From Bacteroidota bacterium (lineage in GTDB: Bacteria > Bacteroidota > Bacteroidia > UBA4408): a stretch of 64,000 nt of DNA. Under the pieces are notes generated by a model that worked only from the letters and a program-made list of their open reading frames with translations, was not told the DNA's origin and searched no databases. The first letter of the stretch is position 1. Every line of letters begins with the position of its first letter. The DNA is taken from assembly GCA_016718805.1 (NCBI GenBank), contig JADKCP010000001.1, positions 248,001-312,000 of the forward strand. Reading direction: 5' to 3'. Made by a program: the position numbers and the translations under genes. Of this stretch, positions 17,582-25,911 are shown piece by piece.

Positions 17582-19488
17582 ACCCTCCTTACGAAATGGC
17601 ATTCAGCGCTAAAATGAACGAGGCGCGTTGTTTCGATGTAAGTACCGGGAATACGGCAGATTTAAAAAAGCGCCTCAAAAAAATGTTGCGCGACGATAAA
17701 AACATTGAATTTCAAGATCAAATTTACTATGCGCTTGCAGAAATTGCCGATAAGGAAAAGCAACGTGAGCAAGCTATGGAATATCTTCATACCTCAATTC
17801 AAAAGAGTACTTCTAATACTTATCAAAAGGCCTTGTCGAGTTTAAAACTGGGGGATATTTACCTTCAGATACCCGATTTTAAAGGAGCTCAGGCTTATTA
17901 CGATACCGCAGTTGGTTTAATAAATCCTCAATTTCCGGATTATGATGACATTGTAACGAAATCAAAAAGCCTCAATGGATTAGTGAAGGATATGCTTACC
18001 ATTGAACGCGAAGACAGTTTGCAAGGCATCGCAAAATTAGACGAATCCACACGTAGCAAATTGCTCGAAAAACTAGAAGCAGATGCGAAAGCCGCAGCCA
18101 TTGCTAAAAAGGAAAAAGAAGCAGAAGAGAAGGAGAATCAGGAAAAACTGCAAAGTTTGCCCCAAAGCTTAACTACCGGTGGAGGTCCTGGAGGAGGAAT
18201 GGGCTTCCCAGGAGGAACCGGCGAAAAGGGTTGGTATTTTTATAACCAGCAAACCCTAAGTTTTGGCTTTACTGAATTTCAAAAAAAATGGGGCAACCGT
18301 AAACTCGAAGATAATTGGCGCCGAAGCAACAAACAACAACAAGCACTTACCGATGATTTTGGAAACAGTACTAGCCAAACAAGCGACTCTGCAGCTGCCG
18401 ATGGTAAGACAGAAAGCGGGAAGGATGGATTGGTATACCGCGATAAAGCCAGTATGCTGAAAGATATTCCCTTAACTTCAGATGCTATAAAAAAATCGAA
18501 CGATACCATTGTGAATGCCTTTTACGACATGGCTTCTATTTATCGCGATCAACTGTTTTTTAACGATAAATCGATTCTGGCTTATGAAGAATTATTGCGT
18601 CGCTTTCCTGAAAATCGTTACAAGCTAAGCTGCTATTTTCAATTGTTTCAAGCCTATACCCAAGCCGAAGACGAGCCCAATGCATTGAAATACAAAAACA
18701 TTTTATTAAACGATTATCCGAATAGCGACTATGCTTTGTTAATAAAGGATCCCAATTATGGAAAAAACAAAGCCTTCAGTAAAAGTGAAGCTACCAAGTA
18801 TTACGAGCAAACTTACGATTTGTTTTTAGCTCAAAATTACAATCAGGTGCTTGTAAATTGTGCTACTGCCGATACCTTGTTTCCCAACAGCAAATACAAA
18901 CCTAAATACGATTTCTTAAAAGCACAATGCATTGGTAAAACCGGCACACTCGACGAATACATAAAGGCCTTGCGATTGGTAGTAGCCAAATATCCAAAGG
19001 AAGATGTAAAAGTGCGGGCAGCAAACATGGTAGAGGTTCTATTAAAGCTACAAGCAGCGCAAAAACCTGCTGAAGTAAAGTTACCTGCCGATACTACTAA
19101 AAAGCAACAAGCAACACCCTATAGCTTTAATGCCGAATCGGAACACTTCTTTGTGGTATTGTATCCCAAAGCAGGAGTGAATATGGCTCAGCAAAAGGCA
19201 GATATTTCAGATTTTAACGATGAAAATTTTGGAAGCTTACAGCTCAATATCAGCGATTTAATTTTTAGCAATGAGCTGCAAATGGTTTCGGTAAAATCCT
19301 TTCCAAATAAAGTAAAAGCAATGGAGTATTTAGGTGTAGTAAAAGCAAATACCACCTTGTTCAAAGGAGTGCCTGAATTGGAAAAGTTAAAAGTGCTTGT
19401 AATATCCATTGAAAACTACCCTTTATTGTATAAAAACAAAGATGTAGCTGCCTACGAAGCGTTTTTTAATCAAAAGTATGTACAATAG
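17578..19488 (+). CDS. SprE/PorW-like TPR protein, C-terminal part
   Basis: 636 residues in the +1 frame relative to the lipoprotein part, overlapping it by four bases (ATGA). It has no signal peptide, so alone it would be stranded in the cytoplasm; this favours one split gene. Helical TPR repeats cover about 1-160 (YAKLGDIYL-type helices); a charged KEKEAEEKENQEK coiled coil and a Gly-rich linker (GGGPGGGMGFPGG, about 200-212) follow, then further TPRs (about 310-480) and a C-terminal alpha/beta domain (ATPYSFNAESEHFFVVLYPK) that resembles the end of SprE-type proteins. Role inferred: periplasmic part of the T9SS or gliding machinery. Confidence 0.75.
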   Translation: MNPPYEMAFSAKMNEARCFDVSTGNTADLKKRLKKMLRDDKNIEFQDQIYYALAEIADKEKQREQAMEYLHTSIQKSTSNTYQKALSSLKLGDIYLQIPDFKGAQAYYDTAVGLINPQFPDYDDIVTKSKSLNGLVKDMLTIEREDSLQGIAKLDESTRSKLLEKLEADAKAAAIAKKEKEAEEKENQEKLQSLPQSLTTGGGPGGGMGFPGGTGEKGWYFYNQQTLSFGFTEFQKKWGNRKLEDNWRRSNKQQQALTDDFGNSTSQTSDSAAADGKTESGKDGLVYRDKASMLKDIPLTSDAIKKSNDTIVNAFYDMASIYRDQLFFNDKSILAYEELLRRFPENRYKLSCYFQLFQAYTQAEDEPNALKYKNILLNDYPNSDYALLIKDPNYGKNKAFSKSEATKYYEQTYDLFLAQNYNQVLVNCATADTLFPNSKYKPKYDFLKAQCIGKTGTLDEYIKALRLVVAKYPKEDVKVRAANMVEVLLKLQAAQKPAEVKLPADTTKKQQATPYSFNAESEHFFVVLYPKAGVNMAQQKADISDFNDENFGSLQLNISDLIFSNELQMVSVKSFPNKVKAMEYLGVVKANTTLFKGVPELEKLKVLVISIENYPLLYKNKDVAAYEAFFNQKYVQ

Positions 19489-19671
19489 ATTGGCGTCTAG
19501 CTTTAAAAGGACATAATAAGTAGTTGGTTTTCACTTAAAAGCAAGTTTGGCATTTTTAACTACCACGCGGATAGTCTACCCACACACAATCAGACAGTTA
19601 GAGTATTCTGTTGCAAATTCGCTGCTTATTATCAAAATTGAATAAGTAGCATCATTTTACAAACAAAATAC

Positions 19672-19679
19672 TATCTTTG
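19672..19679 (+). promoter_or_regulatory. Predicted -7 promoter box before the bactofilin gene
   Basis: TATCTTTG followed by CGCC matches TAnnTTTG. It is 40 bases upstream of ATG 19719, after a 180-base gap without genes, and would drive the bactofilin-atpZ-membrane protein group. Confidence 0.6.
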
Positions 19680-19718
19680 CGCCTCTCAATTAGTTAAGAA
19701 TACCAATACCTGGAAAAC

Positions 19719-20141
19719 ATGTTTAATAAAAATCGTAATTTGATGGGAAAAAACAGTGATCTGAACAGCTCTATCAATTTAATTGGAGCCGGAACGGTAA
19801 TTAATGGCGAAGTAATTTCAAACGGAGATATTCGCGTTGATGGTACTGTGATTGGTTCAGTAAGCTCAAAGGGTAAAGTAGTAATTGGCACTACCGGAAA
19901 TATTGAAGGCGAAATTGTGTGTCAAAACGCCGATGTATCCGGCAAAATTTCGGGCAATATTAGTGTTGCCGAAATACTATCGTTAAAGGCAAGCGCTAAT
20001 TTAGTGGGCGACATTATTGCCAGTAAATTATCGATTGAACCGGGAGCTAATTTTATGGGCTCGTGCAGTATGGGAGGCACCATTAAAAACATGCTGAATG
20101 CCGATAAACAAGAGCGAGAAAAAGCCGAAAAAATTGCTTAA
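19719..20141 (+). CDS. Bactofilin (polymer-forming cytoskeletal protein)
   Basis: 140 residues. The core (about 20-125) is a right-handed beta helix of short repeats: GTVINGEVISNGDIRVDGTV, GSVSSKGKVVIG, GNIEGEIVCQNADVSG, GNISVAEILSLKASANLVGD, ending ANFMGSCSMGG. Bactofilins self-assemble into filaments without nucleotide and help place envelope enzymes. In many Bacteroidota a bactofilin gene precedes atpZ and the ATP synthase F0 genes; here atpZ overlaps its end but the F0 genes are missing. Confidence 0.92.
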   Translation: MFNKNRNLMGKNSDLNSSINLIGAGTVINGEVISNGDIRVDGTVIGSVSSKGKVVIGTTGNIEGEIVCQNADVSGKISGNISVAEILSLKASANLVGDIIASKLSIEPGANFMGSCSMGGTIKNMLNADKQEREKAEKIA

Positions 20142-20322
20142 TTATGCCAAGTATTCCGGCATGGGACTGCAAATGGCAGTAATCATGCTTGCCGGAGTAA
20201 TGGGCGGTCGCTATCTCGATCGGTTTTTCACCACCTCATTTCCTGTATTTACTTTGATTCTTACATTAGCTGCTGTAGCCGCTGCTATTTGGTTTTTCAT
20301 TAAAGATTTTCTTCACAAATAA
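20098..20322 (+). CDS. AtpZ/AtpI family protein
   Basis: 74 residues with two membrane helices: NYAKYSGMGLQMAVIMLAGV is the first, and LILTLAAVAAAIWFFIKDF the second, joined by GGRYLDRFF. This is the AtpZ/AtpI fold, a helper of ATP synthase assembly or a Mg/Ca channel part. ATG 20098 overlaps the bactofilin gene by 44 bases; a TTG at about 20131 would reduce the overlap but also keep the conserved NYAKYSG. It belongs with ATP synthase, yet atpB and the other F0 genes do not follow. Confidence 0.85.
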   Translation: MPINKSEKKPKKLLNYAKYSGMGLQMAVIMLAGVMGGRYLDRFFTTSFPVFTLILTLAAVAAAIWFFIKDFLHK

Positions 20323-20336
20323 CTCCCAAAGCTTTT

Positions 20337-20699
20337 ATGCATAAATTTTATTTGCGGCTCGCTTTGCTTTCTCTTCTAGTTGCCTTGGCCTTGCTTGCAT
20401 GGAATAACTTAGCTCCCACAAATTTTACTACACCTTTAAGCTGGTATGCACTAGCGTTTTTTATTGTTGCCACTTGCGCCATACATTATTTTTTACACAA
20501 ATCGAGTAAGCAAAGTCCGCAAGTTTTTATACGCTCTTTTATGGCCATTACTACCTTTAAATTGCTTGCTTATTTGTTGTTTATTGTAATTTTCTTGATG
20601 AGTAGAGTTGAAGGAGCAAAGGTTTTTGTGCTTCACTTTTTACTTTTGTATTTTATTTTTACAGCTTTCGAAACCTATCAATTATTTAAAGTAAAATAA
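20337..20699 (+). CDS. Small four-helix membrane protein (ATP synthase-associated by context)
   Basis: 120 residues with four hydrophobic segments (about 5-25, 35-55, 68-92 and 97-115) and few polar residues. No domain is recognised with certainty. It lies 14 bases after atpZ. In Bacteroidota a similar small membrane protein often sits between atpZ and atpB, so a role in F0 assembly is plausible but inferred only from context. Confidence 0.75.
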   Translation: MHKFYLRLALLSLLVALALLAWNNLAPTNFTTPLSWYALAFFIVATCAIHYFLHKSSKQSPQVFIRSFMAITTFKLLAYLLFIVIFLMSRVEGAKVFVLHFLLLYFIFTAFETYQLFKVK

Positions 20700-20752
20700 T
20701 TATCAAACGCTACTAAAGCTGCAAAAGAAGCTTGTGTGGAACAGATAAAAAT

Positions 20753-21253
20753 ATGGCCGAATCAATTCATGTTTCAACTTTTTTATCGAAAGAGCAAAAG
20801 TACCAAAGTCTTTTGCCGCAGTTGCAAGCTTTGGTTCAAGGCGAAGACGATTTTATTGCCAACCTTGCCAATATTTGTGCAGCGTTAAAATCGAGCATGC
20901 AATTTTTTTGGGTGGGATTTTACTTCGTTAAAAAGAATCAGCAAAAAGAAGCATTGGTTTTAGGGCCTTTTCAAGGAACAGTGGCCTGTACACGCATTTC
21001 AAAAGGAAAAGGGGTATGTGGCACTTGTTGGGAAAAAAAGGAAATTCAGTTGGTTCCCGATGTAAGTAAATTTGAAGGACACATTGCTTGCAGCAGCGAA
21101 TCAAAATCAGAAATAGTGCTACCGGCATTTGATGCGAAAGGAGAAGTTTTTTTAGTGTTGGATGTGGATAGTGATAAGTTGAATGATTTTGATGAAGTTG
21201 ACCGTACATTTTTAGAAATGTTGATGCGTTTATTGGAAAAATTACCTCGTTGA
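20753..21253 (+). CDS. msrC: Free methionine-(R)-sulfoxide reductase, GAF domain (fRMsr)
   Basis: 166 residues from ATG 20753 (an upstream TTG adds seven poor residues). It is a single GAF domain: FFWVGFYFVKKNQQKEALVL, then GPFQGTVACTRISKGKGVCG, and HIACSSESKSEIVLP. The three cysteines C79, C89 and C113 have exactly the spacing (10 and 24) of the E. coli enzyme (84, 94, 118), so this is an active-type fRMsr, which reduces free Met-R-sulfoxide with thioredoxin. It overlaps the next gene by one base (TGATG), implying co-translation. Confidence 0.92.
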   Translation: MAESIHVSTFLSKEQKYQSLLPQLQALVQGEDDFIANLANICAALKSSMQFFWVGFYFVKKNQQKEALVLGPFQGTVACTRISKGKGVCGTCWEKKEIQLVPDVSKFEGHIACSSESKSEIVLPAFDAKGEVFLVLDVDSDKLNDFDEVDRTFLEMLMRLLEKLPR

Positions 21254-22893
21254 TGAAAGCTAAATTTGCACTACCCTTCCGTTTTCTTTTTACTTGCCTG
21301 GTCTTGTGTTTGCTGTATGGCTGCGCTCAAGTTGTTAGCCCAAGCGGCGGCGAAATGGATGCTCAAGCTCCGGTGCTGATAAGTAGTGAACCGGTGAATG
21401 GCGCAATCAATTGGAAACAGAACAAGCTGGAATTGAAATTTAACGAGTACATTAATTTGAAAGATGTGTCCACTCAATTTATTGTATCGCCACCATTGAA
21501 ATCAATACCTGAACCCAAAATTAAAAACAAAACACTTAGCCTTACCTGGGAGGATACTTTGAAACCCAATACAACCTATACCTTTAGTTTTGGCAATAGC
21601 ATAGTTGACTATACCGAACAAAATGCTGTAGAAAATTACCGTCATGTTTTTTCTACCGGTGACTACATCGACTCAATAGTGGTTTCGGGCAAGCTCGAAA
21701 AAGCCTTTGATCACAGTGTTGAAAAGGGAATTTTAGTGATGTTGTACGACGAAAATAAAACACAAATAGATTCTTTCCCATACAAAAGTTTGCCCGATTA
21801 CTTTGCAAAAACCAATGCCTTTGGAAATTATTTTATTCCCAATGTAAAAGCCGGAAACTATAAGATTTTCGCCTTAAAAGAAGGCAATGCGAATTACTTG
21901 TTTGATAGCGATGATGAACAAATTGCTTTTGCTGATTCTATGTTACCATTGAATAAAAGTACAGAGGTAAATCTTAGCATGTTTCAGGAGCAAAAGGCCA
22001 AATTGTTTTTAAAAAAGCCCATCAAAAATTATGTAGGACAATTGCTGTTAAGCTACAGTAAATCGCTGCAAAACTTAAACATTGAATCGTTACAGCCAAC
22101 TCAAAAAATAAAGTGGCAGGCGCTTGAATATTCAACTTGGCGCGATACTGTGCGGTATTGGTATGCAGGAGCTGAAGGCGATTCACTAAAACTAAAGCTA
22201 ATTGCCGATGGTGCAATTATAGATACCTTGTTGCTAAAAATTCCGCGTAAGGAAGACAACAAAAGCAAGGGTGATTTTGTAAACGGTTTTGGGTTTAAAA
22301 CAAACATCAATGGAGATGGGAGTTTTGAATTAGGAAAAAAAATTGTGCTGCAATTTCCTTCTCCTGTAAAAAATTATGTTGCAGGTAAAATACTTCTCAC
22401 GAACCAACAAGATACAGTTCCGCTAGTATTTGCTTTTGACGATTCCTTGCAGCGCAAAGCCGGCATATCGGCTCAACTAAAAGAAGACAGCAATTATGTA
22501 TTGTTGATTCCCAAAGGTGTTTTTGAGGATTACGAGGGAGTAAAAAACGATACGGTAAAAATTAAGTTTAAGCTGCTAACGGCAAGCGTTTACGGTACAT
22601 TAAAGTTAGGAGTAAAATTGCCTTACGAAGGCGCTTTTGTGTTTCAACTGCTCGACGATAAGGAAAATGTGCTGCGTGAGCAAAGTTTACTAAAAAGTGA
22701 AACTGTTTTTTATGAGCATATAAAGCCCGGAGTTTACAAACTTAAACTTATAGCCGACAACAATACTAACAAGCGATGGGATAGTGGAAAGTGGCTCGAA
22801 AAGCGACAAGCCGAAAAAACCTATTATTACAAAAGTGATTTAACTATACGTGCTAATTGGGATTTAGAAGAACAATGGGTAGTAGAAAAATAG
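21253..22893 (+). CDS. Lipoprotein with N-terminal SbsA-type Ig-like domain
   Basis: 546 residues from ATG 21253. A signal peptide ends in the lipobox LYGC, followed by AQVVSPSGGEMDAQAPVLI and an Ig-like domain (about 30-130) with PVNGAINWKQNKLELKFNEY and LKPNTTYTFSFGNSIVDYTE. A carboxypeptidase-regulatory-like segment (GNYFIPNVKAGNYKIFALKE) lies near 195-215, and the rest is beta-rich, ending in a WDSGKWLEKRQAEKTYYYK region. This is a widespread Bacteroidota envelope lipoprotein family of unknown function. The preceding fRMsr and following small lipoprotein are probably in the same transcript. Confidence 0.85.
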   Translation: MKAKFALPFRFLFTCLVLCLLYGCAQVVSPSGGEMDAQAPVLISSEPVNGAINWKQNKLELKFNEYINLKDVSTQFIVSPPLKSIPEPKIKNKTLSLTWEDTLKPNTTYTFSFGNSIVDYTEQNAVENYRHVFSTGDYIDSIVVSGKLEKAFDHSVEKGILVMLYDENKTQIDSFPYKSLPDYFAKTNAFGNYFIPNVKAGNYKIFALKEGNANYLFDSDDEQIAFADSMLPLNKSTEVNLSMFQEQKAKLFLKKPIKNYVGQLLLSYSKSLQNLNIESLQPTQKIKWQALEYSTWRDTVRYWYAGAEGDSLKLKLIADGAIIDTLLLKIPRKEDNKSKGDFVNGFGFKTNINGDGSFELGKKIVLQFPSPVKNYVAGKILLTNQQDTVPLVFAFDDSLQRKAGISAQLKEDSNYVLLIPKGVFEDYEGVKNDTVKIKFKLLTASVYGTLKLGVKLPYEGAFVFQLLDDKENVLREQSLLKSETVFYEHIKPGVYKLKLIADNNTNKRWDSGKWLEKRQAEKTYYYKSDLTIRANWDLEEQWVVEK

Positions 22894-23099
22894 GAATAGT
22901 AATTTGTGTGCTTAGCCTGATTTGTGCGCTAACAGCATGCCGCAGCAGGGGTCCGCACAACAAGGTTTGGGAAAGCAAAAATCATCCCAGCGACGCTTTG
23001 CGCAAAGAGTACAATAAAGCGAACAAACAAGGAACAAAAGATTACAAAAATTCAAAGAAACGCTTTCTTCGTATGCATCGAAAAGGTAAGTGGTTGTAG
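22875..23099 (+). CDS. Small basic lipoprotein
   Basis: 74 residues from ATG 22875, overlapping the end of the preceding gene by 19 bases. KIGIVICVLSLICALTAC is a lipoprotein signal with Cys at about position 22; the mature part is short, very basic and Lys/Arg rich (YNKANKQGTKDYKNSKKRFL). No family is recognised. The lipobox and overlap with a lipoprotein gene support it as real. Confidence 0.7.
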   Translation: MGSRKIGIVICVLSLICALTACRSRGPHNKVWESKNHPSDALRKEYNKANKQGTKDYKNSKKRFLRMHRKGKWL

Positions 23100-23178
23100 G
23101 ATTTTTTGTTTAGGATGTTGATCTAGTGCAATTACCTTTTTTGTATATTCACATATTCATTAGTTTAATGGCTAGAAA

Positions 23179-24174
23179 TTGAAAATAATCAGTTCAAGTT
23201 TTATTTGCCTTCATTTACTTTTCATCCTTGAAATAATGTATTGGCAAAAACTATCCGCACAAAATTTGGTTCCTAACAGCAGTTTTGAAATTTTTTCAAA
23301 TTGTCCACAAGGGACAGGCAAAATTTATTTATCTACTAATTGGTTTCAACCAAGAAAAATTAACAATGCCTCTGTTAGTCAATCTTCTAGTTCAGAATAC
23401 TTTAACAGTTGTACTTCGAGCTTAGTGGTTAGTGTACCTAATAACATGTTTGGATATCAAAACGCTAAAACGGGAAATGCATATATTGGATATAGTTTTT
23501 ATGAAGCGAACAATCTTAATATAAGAGAATATGCTGAGGTAGGGTTGACAATGCCATTAGAAGAAGCAAAGCACTATAAGCTTGAATTTTATGCCTCATT
23601 GTCCTGCTACTGTCGCTACGCTATTAAGCAATTGGATGTTTGTTTTACGAATGACTCCTTATTTGATTCAACTGTGTTTGCAATTACTTCGGTTGTTCCT
23701 CAAATTCAAAATAACAGCTTTATAACCGATACCATGAACTGGGTTAAAATTAGCGGAACTTTTACTGCTAATGGAGGCGAGAAATTTTTAACCATTGGTA
23801 ATTTTCAACCTGATTCACTAACCGATACACTAGCTGTAGTAAATAATCCTGCAAACTATTATAATGGAGCCTATTACTACATTGATGATGTTTCACTAAC
23901 GCTTGATAGTACAGCAGATGTAAATGAAATAACAAGAAATTACAATTACATGGTATCACCTAATCCTGCGAATGAAAGGTTTAAAGTTAGTAGAAGTGAT
24001 ATTCGAAATATACAGGATGAGTTTGTGCTCTATACTACAATTGGAGCGGCAGTGCTCAAAAGAAAAATTACTGAAAGGGAGCAGGTAATTTTAACCGAAG
24101 GATTACCTAGTGGTATGTACCATTGGCAGTGTGGCAGCAGTAGCGGGAACTTGGCAATTGTGAAGGATAAATAA
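23179..24174 (+). CDS. Secreted T9SS type A sorting domain protein
   Basis: 331 residues from TTG 23179. A signal peptide (about 1-27, ending KLSAQ) is followed by NLVPNSSFEIFSNCPQGTGK, the opening of a carbohydrate-binding-like jelly-roll domain found in many Bacteroidota OmpA-linked proteins, with YYIDDVSLTLDS at its end (about 235). The C-terminal 80 residues are a type A sorting domain (MVSPNPANERFKVSR, then GLPSGMYHWQCGSSSGNLAI). Glycan binding is inferred from the fold type only. Repeats start 92 bases downstream. Confidence 0.8.
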   Translation: MKIISSSFICLHLLFILEIMYWQKLSAQNLVPNSSFEIFSNCPQGTGKIYLSTNWFQPRKINNASVSQSSSSEYFNSCTSSLVVSVPNNMFGYQNAKTGNAYIGYSFYEANNLNIREYAEVGLTMPLEEAKHYKLEFYASLSCYCRYAIKQLDVCFTNDSLFDSTVFAITSVVPQIQNNSFITDTMNWVKISGTFTANGGEKFLTIGNFQPDSLTDTLAVVNNPANYYNGAYYYIDDVSLTLDSTADVNEITRNYNYMVSPNPANERFKVSRSDIRNIQDEFVLYTTIGAAVLKRKITEREQVILTEGLPSGMYHWQCGSSSGNLAIVKDK

Positions 24175-25096
24175 AATTAAAATAGCTGCAATGATCCAAT
24201 ACTAAGTAACGCTAACATTTAAAACCTTTGTTTTTAAACTCATAACAAGCAGTGGTTAAAGGCCAACGCACTCCTTCGACTTCGCTCTGGATGACCCTGA
24301 TTTTAGGTGGTTTGATTATTTTATTAGAAAAAAAATTGGCTCAGTTTGAGCATTAATATTTACAAAAATAGTTAGCTTGGGTCAGGTTGAGCGGAGTCGA
24401 AACCCGTGTGTTGCCGTTGCTGATGATGAGCAGACGCACTCCTTCGACTTCGCTCAGGATGACCCTGATTTTAGGTGGTTTGATTATTTTATTAGAAAAA
24501 AAATTGGCTCAGTTTGAGCGTTAATATTTACAAAAATAGTTAGCTTGGGTCAGGTTGAGCGGAGTCGAAACCCGTGTGCTGGCCGTTGCTGATGATAAGC
24601 CAACGCACTCCTTCGACTTCGCTCAGGATGACCCTGATTTTAGGTGGTTTGATTATTTTATTAGAAAAAAAATTGGCTCAGTTTGAGCATTAATATTTAC
24701 AAAAATAGTTAGCTTGGGTCAGGTTGAGCGGAGTCGAAACCCGTGTGCTGGCCGTTGCTGATGAAGAGCCGACGCACTCCTTCGACTTCGCTCTGGATGA
24801 CCCGGTTGGGTTTGGAGTCAGTTTGAGCATTAATATTTACAAAAATAGTTAGCTTGGGTCAGGTTGAGTGGAGTTGAAACCCGTGTACTGGCCGTTGCTG
24901 ATGATAAGCCAACGCACTCCTTCGACTTCGCTCAGGATGACCCGGTTTGGTTTTGAGAGTAAAAGCTCACTGATTTTAAGACTAAAATATATCAAGGAAA
25001 TGTGCAACAAAGTCCATGAACACCCGTGTTACAAAAATTGTAGGTGATACAAGGTGATGCTTGTTTTTTCAGTAAAAACCCACACTTAAATAAGAT
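24175..25096. other. Gene-free 0.9 kb region holding a tandem repeat array
   Basis: No credible open frame or RNA gene is seen between the T9SS type A gene and the converging omega-amidase gene. About 680 of the 920 bases are the tandem array described separately; the remainder is AT-rich unique sequence. Confidence 0.7.
24267..24945. repeat. Tandem array of four units (three of 168-169 bp, one of 140 bp) plus a partial fifth, with hairpin arms
   Basis: Units begin with CGCACTCCTTCGACTTCGCT at 24267, 24435, 24604, 24773 and 24913, so the spacing is 168, 169, 169 and 140; the fourth unit has lost about 29 bases and the fifth stops after its left arm. Within each unit TTCGACTTCGCTCAGGATGA and the rest of the left arm (ending CCC) is partly complementary to the right arm, which begins GGGTCAGGTTGAGCGGAG and ends TCGAA. 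The right arm of one unit and the left arm of the next would form a stem of about 23 bp around a loop of roughly 45 bases. Arms of this kind recur as dispersed intergenic repeats in many environmental genomes. Confidence 0.9.
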
Positions 25097-25888
25097 TTAT
25101 TCTAAGTCTAAAATTCTAAACTCATCCGCATCTTTCTCAGCTGGAAAGCTCTCGCGAAAATTGAGCAATTCGTTTTTGTGAAGGGTTACAGTTTCAATCC
25201 ATTCGGCAGCAGTGGTGTTTTGTGTAAGAGCTTCTCCTAAATAAGATAAAGCTATAGAATCGCCCGAATAGGCAATGTTGTTTCCATCTACACCCACACG
25301 GTTCACACCAATTACATAACTTTGATTTTCGATAGCACGAGCCACCAACAAAGATTTCCAGGCATGGTTGCGGCGTTCGGGCCAATTGGCAACATACAGT
25401 AACACATCGTAGTTATCGCGTGTTGTTCGCCTGCTCCAAACCGGAAAGCGTAAGTCGTAGCACACTTGCAAACAAATTTTAAATCCTTTGCAATCCACTA
25501 TTACTTTATTTTCGCCACTGCTGTAATGTTCATTTTCGCCGGCCATTCTAAATAAGTGTCGCTTGTTGTACCAGCTGCATTCACCATTGGCTTGCATCCA
25601 AATAAAACGGTTGTAATACTTGCCGTCTTCTTCCACAATTAAGCTACCACATAGTACACAGTTTTTTTTTGCTGCTACAGTGCGCATCCACGCTACACTT
25701 TTTCCTTGCATAGTTTCGGCCAGCCTTTGCGATTGCATGCTAAATCCTGTACTAAATAGTTCGGGTAAAACAATAACATCGGTAGCACTAGTAAGTGTTT
25801 CTATTTTTTGTGCTAAATACTGTAAGTTTTCCTCCTTGTTTTCCCACGACAGTGGAACTTGCAATAGCGTAATTAGTAATTGGCTCAT
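25097..25888 (-). CDS. Omega-amidase (nitrilase superfamily, YafV type)
   Basis: 263 residues with the full catalytic triad: E43 in LPELFSTGF, K109 in WYNKRHLFRM and C143 in VCYDLRFPVW. The short form without a signal peptide and the WSRR motif match the YafV/Nit2-like omega-amidase branch. It hydrolyses alpha-ketoglutaramate or the ketomethiobutyrate analogue. It lies 23 bases downstream of an aminotransferase of the methionine/glutamine type on the same strand. Together the two make the transamination-amidase pair that drives glutamine-dependent reamination of methionine's keto acid (methionine salvage). Confidence 0.9.
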   Translation of the reverse strand: MSQLLITLLQVPLSWENKEENLQYLAQKIETLTSATDVIVLPELFSTGFSMQSQRLAETMQGKSVAWMRTVAAKKNCVLCGSLIVEEDGKYYNRFIWMQANGECSWYNKRHLFRMAGENEHYSSGENKVIVDCKGFKICLQVCYDLRFPVWSRRTTRDNYDVLLYVANWPERRNHAWKSLLVARAIENQSYVIGVNRVGVDGNNIAYSGDSIALSYLGEALTQNTTAAEWIETVTLHKNELLNFRESFPAEKDADEFRILDLE

Positions 25889-25911
25889 GAGGTTTTTTCG
25901 TTAATTGAAAA

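Noticed and set aside
24267..24945. Repeat array as a CRISPR locus
   Set aside because: The units are 168-169 bp and nearly identical throughout, with no short repeat plus variable spacer pattern and no cas genes nearby.
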